Assembly (NCBI GenBank): GCA_020849765.1
Contig: JADLAY010000062.1
Span: forward strand, 1-64,000
Direction: 5' to 3'
Source: Anaerolineae bacterium
Lineage (GTDB): Bacteria; Chloroflexota; Anaerolineae; Aggregatilineales; Phototrophicaceae
Length of the DNA: 64,000 nucleotides
In this document: positions 9,861-18,557 of the stretch, piece by piece
Position numbering within the stretch: the stretch's first letter is position 1
Layout of the letters: every line of letters begins with the position of its first letter
Program-made: the position numbers and the translations under genes
The notes under the pieces: model-generated
What the model was told of the DNA's origin: nothing
The model's database searches: none
What the model saw: the letters and a program-made list of their open reading frames with translations, nothing else

Positions 9861-11249
9861 TTATTGCTGCTCAGTGATCTGCTGGACGTCGGCGATGAAC
9901 GTATCGAGTTCGGCATCGACATCCATGGTGGCGCCCGTGTCGCCTTCCATCAGAGTCTGCAGAGCGTATTCACGATCGTAGACCTGCGACCAGTTGGGCA
10001 GGTTCGATTCGTGGTGCGCGCCGGCGGGGTTGACATACGGGATGCTGTCAATGGCGACCTGCCAGTTCACACCCCAGTCGTAACGCTCAGACTGGGAGTC
10101 GATCCAGGCCTGCTGGTAGTTCGCACGGGCCGGGAACGCACCGTAGGTCGGGGCGAGGAGCGGCACGGCTTCGTCGAGCAGGTAGCTGATGACCGTGAAG
10201 GCTTCTTCCGGATGCAGGCTGCCCTCGGTGATGCGGAAGGTGTCGGCGTCCATCGCCACGTGATATTCGCCGTCGAGCGACTGCGGAACCACTGCGAAGT
10301 CCCACTCGAAGTTGCCGACGCTGTCGCCGATGCAGCAGGTGTACCACAGCGGGACGATCGCCATGGCGATCTTGCCGGTCTGGAAGACGTTGTCGCTGCC
10401 AGCGCCGAAGGCATCGCTCACGGCGTAGGTGCGGTTCGGGATGAAGTGATCGGTCCAAATGCCGTTCCACAGCCAGTGGGTGGCTTCGCGCCAGCTATCG
10501 GGCAGGGAGGCCTGGCCGGTTTCCCAATCGTAGTAAGTGCTCTCGGGCTGAATGTCCGACCACATCAGGCGGATACGGGCCCACTGGAAATTGAGACCGA
10601 ACTGGACGATGTTTTCAGGATCGAAGTCGTCCATGGTCGCATCGGCACCGTTGGCATCAACGGTCAGGATCTTCGCAACTTCGGCGACCGTCTCATAGTT
10701 CCACGGCACTTCGGTGCCATCGGGCATGACGTACGGGGTGTCGAAAGTCTGCGGAGGATAGTTCAGGCCGGCTTCGTCGAACAGGTCGCGGCTGAAATAC
10801 ATGACGCTGGGATAAATCGCGAACGGGATCGCGCTGTAACCACCATTGTTGGTCTCATACAGCTTGAGCAGTTCGGGGTCGAAACCGCTGAGGTCGTAGC
10901 CGGAGGCATCGATCAGGGGTTTCAGGTCGAGCCACTCATAGCGGTTGGAACCGCCAACGCCGACGGGGCCGACGATGTCGGGGGGCGTACCGGCAGCGAT
11001 CAGGGTGCTGATCGTGTCGACGGCCGTCTCAAAGCTCGGCGCAATGTTGATTTCCAGGTTGATTTCCGGGTGGGCGGCATTGAAGTCCGCCACGACCTGG
11101 TTTTCGGCTTCGATCTGCTGATCGCTGGTGCCCGTGCCCATACCGACGAACCAGGTGATCGTGACCGGCTCTTGCGCGGCCACGGGTGCCATCATCAGCG
11201 CCAGTGACGCGATGACGAGCAGAATTACCACAACACTCTTTTTACTCAT
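9861..11249 (-). CDS. Sugar ABC transporter substrate-binding protein
   Basis: Extracytoplasmic solute-binding protein of the CUT1 (family 1) type, 462 aa. The signal peptide (1-~25) ends in PVAAQ without a lipobox Cys, so it is probably not a lipoprotein; an anchor is not evident. The mature start EPVTITWFVG, the EAENQVVADFNAAHPEINLE helix region and the AAGTPPDIVG segment are typical of the family. The start at 11249 is chosen from GAGGG 6 bases upstream. It is first of the transporter genes and lies 84 bases after the LacI-type regulator, so one transcript is likely. Confidence 0.93.
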   Translation of the reverse strand: MSKKSVVVILLVIASLALMMAPVAAQEPVTITWFVGMGTGTSDQQIEAENQVVADFNAAHPEINLEINIAPSFETAVDTISTLIAAGTPPDIVGPVGVGGSNRYEWLDLKPLIDASGYDLSGFDPELLKLYETNNGGYSAIPFAIYPSVMYFSRDLFDEAGLNYPPQTFDTPYVMPDGTEVPWNYETVAEVAKILTVDANGADATMDDFDPENIVQFGLNFQWARIRLMWSDIQPESTYYDWETGQASLPDSWREATHWLWNGIWTDHFIPNRTYAVSDAFGAGSDNVFQTGKIAMAIVPLWYTCCIGDSVGNFEWDFAVVPQSLDGEYHVAMDADTFRITEGSLHPEEAFTVISYLLDEAVPLLAPTYGAFPARANYQQAWIDSQSERYDWGVNWQVAIDSIPYVNPAGAHHESNLPNWSQVYDREYALQTLMEGDTGATMDVDAELDTFIADVQQITEQQ

Positions 11250-11333
11250 GAGATTCCCTCTATATGCGAACAAGTCCAGACGAGATGCAAATGCCGGAGA
11301 GACCTATTTCGTCTATTTATTTGAGCCTCCTTG

Positions 11334-12338
11334 TCAAACCCGCACGGTTGATCCTCGTATGACCAACTCGGTCGGCAAAACGATGTGGTGTGGGTGTTCA
11401 AGCCGCCCCTCTAGGATGTCAATCAAGAGATGGGCAGCAGTAGAACCAACGGTTTGGACGGAATGATGGATCGTGGTCAGGTTGGCCTGCACGGCGACGT
11501 CGAGGTCATCGAAGCCGATGACGGCGATATCTTCCGGCACGCGCACACCGGCCTCCTGGAGCGCGCTGATAGCGCCGATCGCGGCGGTATCGCCACCGGC
11601 GAAGACGGCGTCCGGCTCGTATTGGAGCAGTTCGCGCATCGCCCGGTAGCCGTGCTCTCGATCAAATCTTCCGTAGGCAATCAGGCGCTCGTCAATCGGC
11701 AGCCCGGCTGTCTGCAAAGCATTCATGTACCCGGTCAGACGCTCGCTGGCATCGCGGATGTTGATCTGACCGGTGATGGTCGCGATCCGCCGCCGCCCGA
11801 TCTCGATCAGGTGGTTGACGGCGGTTTCGGCGGCGTGCACGTTATCGACCGTGACGTAGCTGACGCGGTCGTTCATCCGCGGTGGCGACTCCACCATCAC
11901 GAAGCGCCGGTTTCTTGCCAGTAGGTACTCGAACAGGGGATCATCATCGGTGACCGAGGTGAGCAGCACGCCATCGGGCTGACGATGGCGGATGACACGC
12001 TGCGCGAACGTCCCACGAATTTCATGGGACTCGGCCAGCCACAACAGCATGGCGTAATCCAGTTGGTTGACCGTTTCGGCAACCCCCTGGAGGAGCATCG
12101 GGAAATAAGAGTTGTCACCGAAGAATACATTGGTTGTTTGTGGGATTGCCACCCCGATGATTTTGGAACGGCGAGTAACGAGTGCACGAGCAGCGGGATT
12201 CGGCTGAAATTGTTCTTGTTCAATCACCGTAAGAACACGCTGGCGAACAGGTTCACTGACGTAGCGCTCATTGTTGATTACCCTGGAAACCGTTGACCGT
12301 GAAACCCCGGCTTTTCGGGCAATATCTTCGAGGTTCAA
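11334..12338 (-). CDS. LacI-family transcriptional regulator
   Basis: DNA-binding repressor with the standard layout: HTH and hinge (LEDIARKAGVSRSTVSRVIN, residues 3-22, then the hinge ~48-60) and a periplasmic-binding-protein-like sugar domain to residue 334. Ending VIRGSTVRV is typical of the family. The gene precedes the sugar transporter genes in the same direction and a perfect LacI-type operator lies ~30 bases upstream, so it probably represses its own operon and releases in response to the imported sugar. Confidence 0.95.
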   Translation of the reverse strand: MNLEDIARKAGVSRSTVSRVINNERYVSEPVRQRVLTVIEQEQFQPNPAARALVTRRSKIIGVAIPQTTNVFFGDNSYFPMLLQGVAETVNQLDYAMLLWLAESHEIRGTFAQRVIRHRQPDGVLLTSVTDDDPLFEYLLARNRRFVMVESPPRMNDRVSYVTVDNVHAAETAVNHLIEIGRRRIATITGQINIRDASERLTGYMNALQTAGLPIDERLIAYGRFDREHGYRAMRELLQYEPDAVFAGGDTAAIGAISALQEAGVRVPEDIAVIGFDDLDVAVQANLTTIHHSVQTVGSTAAHLLIDILEGRLEHPHHIVLPTELVIRGSTVRV

Positions 12339-12368
12339 AACTATTTCCCCGCTCTAATACTAAGTATT

Positions 12369-12384
12369 CTGGGAGCGCTCCCAG
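12369..12384. promoter_or_regulatory. LacI-type operator
   Basis: Perfect 16-bp palindrome CTGGGAGCGCTCCCAG with the central CG expected for LacI/GalR/CcpA-family operators. It is 31 bases before the lacI-like start codon, consistent with autoregulation of the transporter operon. No second copy is visible before the binding-protein or glycosidase genes. Confidence 0.8.
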
Positions 12385-12903
12385 AACCTAACATGAACAT
12401 AGCATGAGATATATGGCGCTGTCAAGTGAATCTAGAAAACCTCACGAATGTGTGTGGGATTCACCGTTGCTCAATGGTGTTGGAGGGGAAAAAGAGGTGC
12501 TCGGTGCTCGGTACTCGGTGCTCACTTGGGGCATGGTGGAGGGTGGCGGGTACATTATGCGTGGAGAGGTGATGAGGGGCGAGGTGACGAGTTGTGAGCG
12601 ACACAGCAGGTCTCGAATGATCGTCGTCCGGTGGGCGGGTTCGAGCCTGCTTAAGCAGGCTTCCCTCCCGACTCGTCAGCCAGGTGGCTTTAGCCCCTGG
12701 CGATCCTCGGTGCTCGGTTGGGGCATGATGGAGGGTGGCCTGTGCAGAGTCAGTCGGTAGGTGATGAAGGGCGAGGTGACGAGGGCGGAGGCAGGAGTTC
12801 GGGTTGTGTTGCTGATGGTGTTGGGCGATGCTGCGATTGAGAGCACGAGCCTTTGATCGGGCTTGAGGCGCGCCTGGCTTGCCACTATAATGAGACGCAT
12901 GTC
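12385..12903. other. Gene-free interval with composite repeat
   Basis: The open frames across this stretch are repeat-derived and have no ribosome binding site. The interval holds the composite repeat at 12497-12790, then a short unique lead-in to tRNA-Leu. Confidence 0.7.
12497..12790 (+). repeat. Composite palindromic repeat, locus 1 (A-B-C-A)
   Basis: Module A (GTGCTCGGTACTCGGTGCTC ... GGGCGAGGTGACGAG) occurs twice, near 12497-12592 and 12705-12785. Between them are module B (GATCGTCGTCCGGTGGGCGG, then the palindrome AGCCTGCTTAAGCAGGCT) and module C (AGCCAGGTGGCTTTAGCCCC). The same modules in the same order occur on the other strand at 29800-30215. Confidence 0.85.
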
Positions 12904-12985
12904 GGGGGAGTGGCGGAACTGGCAGACGCGCATGACTTAGGATCATGTCTCTCACGAGGTGAGGGTTCGAGTCCCTCCTTCCCCA
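12904..12985 (+). tRNA. tRNA-Leu (anticodon UAG)
   Basis: Complete class II tRNA: acceptor GGGGGAG/CTTCCCC, D-arm with CTGGCAGACGC, anticodon stem CATGA/TCATG with loop CTTAGGA, a long variable arm CTC/GAG, and T-arm GAGGG-TTCGAGT-CCCTC. The discriminator is A; CCA is not encoded. Confidence 0.96.
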
Positions 12986-13052
12986 CAGTTCAAGATCTGT
13001 TCAAAGCGGTTGAGCCTTCAGCCGTTTTTGTTTTGTGAGCGCGGGTGTCCGC

Positions 13053-16000
13053 TCAGACGTCGATGGCGCCGAGCGCATAGAGCGTCTGCTTTTGAGCATC
13101 GGTCAGCCCACGGATGCCGGTGATGTTCATCCGCTCGTAAGGACGGTCACGGCGCAGCGTCCGCAGATGATCGCCGCTCGTCAAATCCCAAAGCATGATC
13201 GTGCCATCAGCGCCGCCGCTGATTAACGTATCTCCGTTCGGGCTTCTTCGGAGTGCCAGTGCTACACCTTGATGAGCTTCTTGCACCAACCAACATTCGC
13301 CGCGCTGGATATCCCACCAGCATAGCGTGCCCTCTGCCCCGCCGCTGATGAGCACGTTCTCGCCAATGCCCCAGGCTAACGAGCAGACCATTTCAGGATG
13401 TCCACGCAGGCTGCCCACGTATTTCCTGCGCTGAACATCCCACAACCTGATCTCGCCGCTATCATCACCCCGCCCGCCTGTGGCGAGATGTGTGCCATCT
13501 GGACTCCAGGTCAGGGTCTTGACTGCGCCACGATGACCTGTGAAATGGTGCTGCACCTGGGCAGAAGTCACGTCCCATAGATAGACATCCCCGTCTTCGC
13601 TGCCGCCTGCCAATTGTCGACTATCCGGACTCCAGGCTACGCGGTGGATGATGGCGGGTTGCGGAGAAAGAAATTTTCGCGGGGAACGTAGGTCTGTTCC
13701 TGAGAATTCCCATACCAATACACCGTGATAACTGACGTACCGCGTGCTTGCAAGTCGGCGTCCATCCGGGCTCCAACCGACTCTAAAGAACATCGTTGGC
13801 GGATCTTCGGGATCCTGCAGCACCTGAGCACATTGTCCGCTGGTCACATTCCATAGTCGAAGTTGGCTGTCCCATGAACAACTGGCTACCCACTGTCCAT
13901 CCGGACTCCAGTCAACACCCATGATAGGCCCGCTATGCCCCTGGAGGATTGGCTGTTCTGCCGGGTCGTCCTGGATAGGATAGATCATTATTTGCGGTTC
14001 TGTCCCACCACTGATGAGCTTCGTTCCATCCGGATTCCAGTTGACGTCGAATAGCGTGGTCGTGTGACCCTGCAAAATTCGAATACAACCTCCGCTTTCG
14101 ACGTCCCATATGCGCAAGGTTCTTTCACCCGCGCTGATCAGCCGGGCACCATCGGGCGTAAAGGCGACGCACATGACCGCGTTCGTATGCCCGTTCAATA
14201 CACCATGATAATTCCTCTCGATTGCATCCCATAACCGGATCTGGCGAGTATGTGAAGCAATCGCCAATAAACGTCCGCTGGGAGCCCACGCGAGGCGATA
14301 GATTCGTTCGTAACGCCCCGGCAGCGTTTCAATCAGAGAACCGGAATCGACATCCCACAGATTGACGATGCCATCCCAACTCCCGCTGGCAAGGGTAAGT
14401 CCGTCAGGGCTGAACGCCAGCGCATTGTACTGTAGGTCATGCCCTGAAATGACACGCGCGCTGGCATTGGGATCGTCAGATGTGAGGTCCCAGAGACGAA
14501 TCGTGCCTTCGCTATCCCCGGTTGCGATGGTCGTGCCGTCTGGACTCCACGCAATCGGAATAACCAGCTTTGAATGCGGGAGCGTTTGTACTTGTTGGCC
14601 TGTATCGACATCCCACAAGATGACACCCGGCCCACCGCTTGTGGCGAACACATGTCCATCAGGTGCGAACGCAACACAATATGCGTTCCCTCGCTGATTG
14701 CCGGCCCACAGGAGCGTCGCGCTCTGCACATCCCACGCCTTGACAAGGTTGTCCAAACCGACCGTCACCAGCACCTTATTGTCCGAAGAAAAGGCCAGTG
14801 ACCAGATCATGCCGATATGTGCCTGCCACATGCGGCTCAGCGTCTGGCCGGTTGCCTCCCAGATGCGAACTTCACCTTTTCCGCTGCCTGCCGCCCATCG
14901 CGCGCCATCAGGACTGATTGCGATACCCATAGGCACATCGAAGACGTCAGTAAAGATGGTTGCATGGATGCTGGCTCCGGCGAGCGACGTATCCTGCATC
15001 TCGACGCCCTGCAACTCGGCCTCGCGAATCGTCAGCCCGGAGAGATCGAGACCGCGCAGGTGAGTGCGCAGCGCATACAGCAGGGCGATCAAGTTGGCCG
15101 GGGCGTAACCCTGCGCGGACTCCGGGATTTGGCGCAGCGCGTCAAGGCGTTCGAGAAGCAGTGCTTCCACGTCATTCGTGTGCAGCGGAGAAATGCTTAA
15201 CCGTGTAAGGATCGGCAGCACGATCAGCCTGTGCTGCGTCCGCCGCACATACTCGCGTGAGCGCGCCAGTTCCAGCCCATGCTGTGCCAGCCGCTGGAAA
15301 TGCCCATGGAGAATCTCGTCGCTGACCTCGTCGATCAACCATGACGTCAGAAATTCCAGCACGACCGATTGCACGGTGAAGCTGCCCGGCGCCTGCCCAC
15401 GCTCGATTAATGCGCGGCGATAGAGCGTTTCCAGCGCTTCCATCAGCCGGGCGCGGGGCACGGGCACTACCATCACGTCGAGCAGATCGTCGATTCTGGC
15501 GGGGTCGCGTAAGATCGCCAGCCAGAGCAGCAGCGATTGCTCCAGGCTCGTCAGGCGCTCGAACTGCTCGGCCAGCAGGGCGCGCACGCCGCCGAAGATC
15601 GTCTCGCCTTGTTGGAGGAAGGGCGTCATGTCGCCGCCGAACAGATCGAGGATCGTCTGTGTCACGATCTTGAGCGCGAGCGGGTTGCCCGCGTAGGCTT
15701 CGATCAGGCGTTCATGTTCCGTCGGGCTGCCCGCCAGCCCTTGCTCGATCAGCAGTTGCTCGCAGGCGTGCATATCCAACTGCGACAGGCGCAGCGAGCG
15801 CACGGGCGACGGAGTGCCCTCGTGCGGGCCGAGGTCGTTCGCCTTCTCGCGGCTGGTCAGCAGGACACAGCTCTGATGGGTCGTCTGGGAGCTGCGCCGC
15901 AAGAAGTCGCCGAAGCCCTCGTAGCCCGGCAGCATGTGACCGGGGTTGGCGCCCTCCTGAAGCACCGACTCAAGATTGTCCAGCACGAGCAGCAGCCGGT

Positions 16001-16694
16001 GCTCGCGCATCTGCGCCAACAGCAAGTCGAGACGCTCTGGCTGAGTCGTGGGGATGTCGGCGGATAGATACGGCGTGAGCACCTGGAGCAGATCTTCGAG
16101 CAGCGTATCGCAGGTCGGCAGGTTGCGCAGCGAGCGCCAGATGACGACCTCGAACTGATCGGCGACCTGGCGCATGAAGTTCACCGCCAGGGCAGATTTG
16201 CCGATGCCACCCATGCCGAGGATGCTCATGATCTGGCAGCGTTCCTGGATCACCCACTGCCTCAGCAGCTTCATTTCCCAGGCGCGCCCGTAGAAGGCCT
16301 GCACTGAGGGCGCATTGCTCCAATCGACGTGAGCGCTCGTGGTTGAGGGGACATGACTTACGGATACAGGGGTTGGAATTTCCGCAGCGTGCAGAACAGC
16401 AGCCAGCCATGCCTCGTCCAACAGCACTTTCTGGTGCGAGGCCTTCCACAGCGCCTGGATCTCTTCGAGTTCTTGCCCCTGCGGAAAGGCGTTGTGCTCA
16501 AGCGTGAGGGCGATCAGCGCCTGGAGATGGGTCGACTTGGGGTACTTGGCGCCCGCTTCCCAGTCGGCGATGGCGCGCCGCGAAATGCCGAGACGCGCCG
16601 CGAGCGCAGTCTGCGTCAGCCCGATACGCGCTCGCAGGGTGAGAATTTGTTGCCCGAAGGCGTAATCCAGATCACGGTATGACGGCCCCTTCAT
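13053..16694 (-). CDS. HTH/NB-ARC/WD40 STAND NTPase, 1213 aa
   Basis: Large cytosolic signal-sensing ATPase switch. Domains in order: XRE-type HTH (~12-66, LTQTALAARLGISRRAIADW), linker, NB-ARC with Walker A GMGGIGKS (160-167), Walker B LLLVLDNLE (234-242), sensor LLTSRE (278-283) and GNPLALK (336-342), a helical/winged region, a short pentapeptide-like stretch (~560-590), then about 14 WD40 repeats ending near 1195. WD40 repeats usually sense and NB-ARC oligomerises. The HTH as effector suggests ligand-gated gene control, as in some STAND regulators, although STAND proteins also serve phage defence. The start has GGAGTG upstream. A short divergent region separates it from a LuxR-type HTH gene. 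Confidence 0.93.
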   Translation of the reverse strand: MKGPSYRDLDYAFGQQILTLRARIGLTQTALAARLGISRRAIADWEAGAKYPKSTHLQALIALTLEHNAFPQGQELEEIQALWKASHQKVLLDEAWLAAVLHAAEIPTPVSVSHVPSTTSAHVDWSNAPSVQAFYGRAWEMKLLRQWVIQERCQIMSILGMGGIGKSALAVNFMRQVADQFEVVIWRSLRNLPTCDTLLEDLLQVLTPYLSADIPTTQPERLDLLLAQMREHRLLLVLDNLESVLQEGANPGHMLPGYEGFGDFLRRSSQTTHQSCVLLTSREKANDLGPHEGTPSPVRSLRLSQLDMHACEQLLIEQGLAGSPTEHERLIEAYAGNPLALKIVTQTILDLFGGDMTPFLQQGETIFGGVRALLAEQFERLTSLEQSLLLWLAILRDPARIDDLLDVMVVPVPRARLMEALETLYRRALIERGQAPGSFTVQSVVLEFLTSWLIDEVSDEILHGHFQRLAQHGLELARSREYVRRTQHRLIVLPILTRLSISPLHTNDVEALLLERLDALRQIPESAQGYAPANLIALLYALRTHLRGLDLSGLTIREAELQGVEMQDTSLAGASIHATIFTDVFDVPMGIAISPDGARWAAGSGKGEVRIWEATGQTLSRMWQAHIGMIWSLAFSSDNKVLVTVGLDNLVKAWDVQSATLLWAGNQRGNAYCVAFAPDGHVFATSGGPGVILWDVDTGQQVQTLPHSKLVIPIAWSPDGTTIATGDSEGTIRLWDLTSDDPNASARVISGHDLQYNALAFSPDGLTLASGSWDGIVNLWDVDSGSLIETLPGRYERIYRLAWAPSGRLLAIASHTRQIRLWDAIERNYHGVLNGHTNAVMCVAFTPDGARLISAGERTLRIWDVESGGCIRILQGHTTTLFDVNWNPDGTKLISGGTEPQIMIYPIQDDPAEQPILQGHSGPIMGVDWSPDGQWVASCSWDSQLRLWNVTSGQCAQVLQDPEDPPTMFFRVGWSPDGRRLASTRYVSYHGVLVWEFSGTDLRSPRKFLSPQPAIIHRVAWSPDSRQLAGGSEDGDVYLWDVTSAQVQHHFTGHRGAVKTLTWSPDGTHLATGGRGDDSGEIRLWDVQRRKYVGSLRGHPEMVCSLAWGIGENVLISGGAEGTLCWWDIQRGECWLVQEAHQGVALALRRSPNGDTLISGGADGTIMLWDLTSGDHLRTLRRDRPYERMNITGIRGLTDAQKQTLYALGAIDV

Positions 16695-16752
16695 ATCGTT
16701 TCACTCCGGGTGAGCGGCGGAAAAGCGCGATTGTGATCTGGTGCGTGCTGAT

Positions 16753-16772
16753 ATGTGAACTGATGTGAACTG
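16753..16772. promoter_or_regulatory. Tandem 10-bp repeat, possible operator
   Basis: ATGTGAACTG occurs twice back to back, a one-helical-turn period, between the divergent STAND and LuxR-type genes. It is a candidate site for either HTH protein; this is inference. Confidence 0.45.
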
Positions 16773-16875
16773 ACCTTGACTGGCGGCGCCATTATACTGC
16801 TTTACAACACGAAACACCCCGCAGAACCCATTACAAAAAGCAAAGACCGATGATGTTCGACATAGGAGGTCAGCG

Positions 16876-17142
16876 ATGAAGTCCGGTAACGCACTCACGA
16901 AACAGGAGCTTGTCGTCCTGGAATATGTTGCCAAAGGCTGGCGCAATGCCCAGATCGCGCGTGAGCTCACCGTCAGCGTCCGCACCGTCGAAACGCATCT
17001 GACCAACATCTTCTCCAAGCTGGACGTTTCATCGCGGACGGAAGCAGCCCTGCGCTTCATGAGCGAGGAGCAGCCTTCGAATGGAAATCTACGTAGAAAC
17101 CACGATGACACGCCGGGCGCTTCGTCGTATCCTCTAAATTGA
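16876..17142 (+). CDS. Stand-alone LuxR-type HTH protein
   Basis: 88-aa protein that is essentially one GerE/LuxR HTH domain: LTKQELVVLEYVAKGWRNAQ opens the helix bundle and VSVRTVETHLTNIFSKLDV contains the recognition helix. No receiver, PAS or ligand domain is attached, and the C-terminal ~20 residues look disordered. A strong ribosome binding site (AGGAGG, 6 bases before the ATG) shows it is translated as is. It lies divergent to the STAND gene and ahead of the hydrolase gene. The stop codon is inside an 18-bp palindrome. It may be an orphan regulator of the hydrolase, or work with the STAND protein. Confidence 0.85.
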   Translation: MKSGNALTKQELVVLEYVAKGWRNAQIARELTVSVRTVETHLTNIFSKLDVSSRTEAALRFMSEEQPSNGNLRRNHDDTPGASSYPLN

Positions 17143-17154
17143 GACGTCTCAATT
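17137..17154. promoter_or_regulatory. 18-bp perfect palindrome before the hydrolase gene
   Basis: AATTGAGACGTCTCAATT spans the stop codon of the LuxR-type gene and lies ~95 bases before the hydrolase start. It has the size and symmetry of a dimeric repressor or LuxR-type operator. It lacks the T-tract of a terminator. Confidence 0.5.
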
Positions 17155-17250
17155 AGCCAGGAGCAAGCGTGCACAATCGCCCACCGCGGCAACTGGTCGG
17201 CGAGCAGCTCTATGGCGAAGTTCAAGATGATTTCAAGGAGAGAGAGACAC

Positions 17251-18075
17251 ATGAACCTGAGTAAGCTGACCGAACCCAGATCGGGGCGCGTCATCACGCG
17301 CGCCATCGCCCTCGCCATTGTCGCCCTGTTAATCGTGAGCGCGTCCGCCTTTGCGCAGGAAGGAACTGAAGACGTGAGTACCCTCCCGAATATTGTCCTG
17401 GTGCATGGCGCCTGGGCCGACGGATCGAGTTGGAGCCCGGTGATCCAGCGCCTGCAGACGGCGGGCTACAACGTGATTGCGCCGCAGTTCCCGCATGCCA
17501 CGCTGGCCGGTGACGTGGACATCCTGCGCCACGTGCTGACGATGCAGACCGGCCCGACGATCGTCGCCGGGCACTCGTTCGGCGGGCAGATCATGACCTC
17601 GCTCGGCACCGATGCGCCGAACGTCGTCGGCCTGGTCTACATTGCGGCCTTCGGGCTGGACGAGGGCGAGTCGATTGGCGCGCTGCTCGGCCAGGGCGAG
17701 CCGACCCCGGCGCTGGCGCACCTGCAGGTCGATTCGCTGGGTTATGCCTGGCTGCCGCAGGATGACTTCGTCGGCCACTTCGCCGCGGACGTCGACCCGG
17801 TGGTGGCGAAGGTCATGTGGGCGACTCAGCAGCCCGCGCACCTCAGCATCCTGGAAGATGTGATGGCGGTCCCGGCCTGGAAATCGCTGCCGTCGTGGTA
17901 CATGGTCGCGACCAACGACGAGGCCATTCCGCCGGATGCCGAGCGGCTGTTCGCCCAGCGGATGGGCGCGACGGTCGTCGAAGTCGAATCGAGCCACGTG
18001 CCGATGTTCTCCCGCCCGGATGAAGTGGCGGCGCTGATCGAGACGGCGGCGCAGTCGGTCTCCGCGGCGAGCTAA
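17251..18075 (+). CDS. Secreted alpha/beta hydrolase
   Basis: Esterase-like alpha/beta hydrolase of 274 aa. A signal peptide (1-35, ending SAFAQ) is followed by NIVLVHGAWADGSSW (oxyanion region), the nucleophile elbow GHSFGG (S109), a probable acid D223 in ATNDEAIP and the catalytic H249 in SSHVPMFS. The sequence resembles the plant methyl-esterase/hydroxynitrile-lyase-like group often annotated as alpha/beta hydrolase EstC-type. The start is chosen from AAGGAG about 10 bases upstream. Substrate unknown. A strong terminator follows. Confidence 0.88.
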   Translation: MNLSKLTEPRSGRVITRAIALAIVALLIVSASAFAQEGTEDVSTLPNIVLVHGAWADGSSWSPVIQRLQTAGYNVIAPQFPHATLAGDVDILRHVLTMQTGPTIVAGHSFGGQIMTSLGTDAPNVVGLVYIAAFGLDEGESIGALLGQGEPTPALAHLQVDSLGYAWLPQDDFVGHFAADVDPVVAKVMWATQQPAHLSILEDVMAVPAWKSLPSWYMVATNDEAIPPDAERLFAQRMGATVVEVESSHVPMFSRPDEVAALIETAAQSVSAAS

Positions 18076-18095
18076 GCGCCAACGAGTGACATGAC

Positions 18096-18132
18096 GAAAG
18101 GGCGGATGCGCGCGGGCGTATCCGCCCTTTTT
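18096..18132 (+). terminator. Terminator after the alpha/beta hydrolase
   Basis: Stem AAGGGCGGAT / (T)ATCCGCCCTT with a short GC-rich loop runs into TTTTT. Confidence 0.85.
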
Positions 18133-18180
18133 GAGTCGGTTGATTGCTTCAATGTCTTTTAACACCAATTGGACTCTGCT

Positions 18181-18217
18181 TGCCCTTCCCCATGTAGACA
18201 AGCGTTGCGATTCGTGC
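18181..18217. repeat. 37-bp direct repeat, left copy
   Basis: Exact 37-base match to 20041-20077, starting TGCCCTTCCCCATGTAGACA. The two copies are exactly 1860 bases apart and bound an AT-rich segment. This copy is not followed by a -10 box. Confidence 0.9.
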
Positions 18218-18489
18218 CTTGACGATACCTAGGAGAGCGACGGAGATGGCAAACGAGCATATATTTGCTTTTTAGTCCATACGGAACTTGTCGTCTGACA
18301 ACACGTCTGCAACTAGCTGGAGCCTTTCATCAGGTTTGTGGATATCAGTGGCTGCTAGTGCTCAACTCGTCTCAACATCTCGGTTTCCGTTAGTACCTGA
18401 ATATGCCTCCACATGGACGATGGTGTCCTCGTATCTGCTTAGCGCCACCTGTTGAAACGCAAAGAGTTCTTTCTACTCATAAATAAGTG

Positions 18490-18521
18490 AAAGGGCCACA
18501 CCTGTTGGTTGTGGCCCCTTT
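18490..18521. other. Stem-loop
   Basis: AAAGGGCCACA pairs with TGTGGCCCCTTT, with one bulged base and a 9-base loop. There is no strong T-tract on either strand; it could be a weak terminator or a structured site. Confidence 0.45.
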
Positions 18522-18557
18522 GGAAAAGAAGTACCTTGTTCCCTCTGTATCACTGTT

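Noticed and set aside
9810..11207. Long open frame antisense to the sugar-binding protein
   Set aside because: It mirrors a well-supported gene on the minus strand; its His/Val/Asp-rich composition matches a codon-position shadow.
12461..12955. 164-codon minus-strand frame, rich in His, Pro and Arg
   Set aside because: It is made of composite-repeat sequence and runs into tRNA-Leu; no start signal.
16701..17318. 205-codon frame on the minus strand between the STAND and hydrolase genes
   Set aside because: It covers the LuxR-type gene, which has a strong ribosome binding site and a clear domain, on the other strand.
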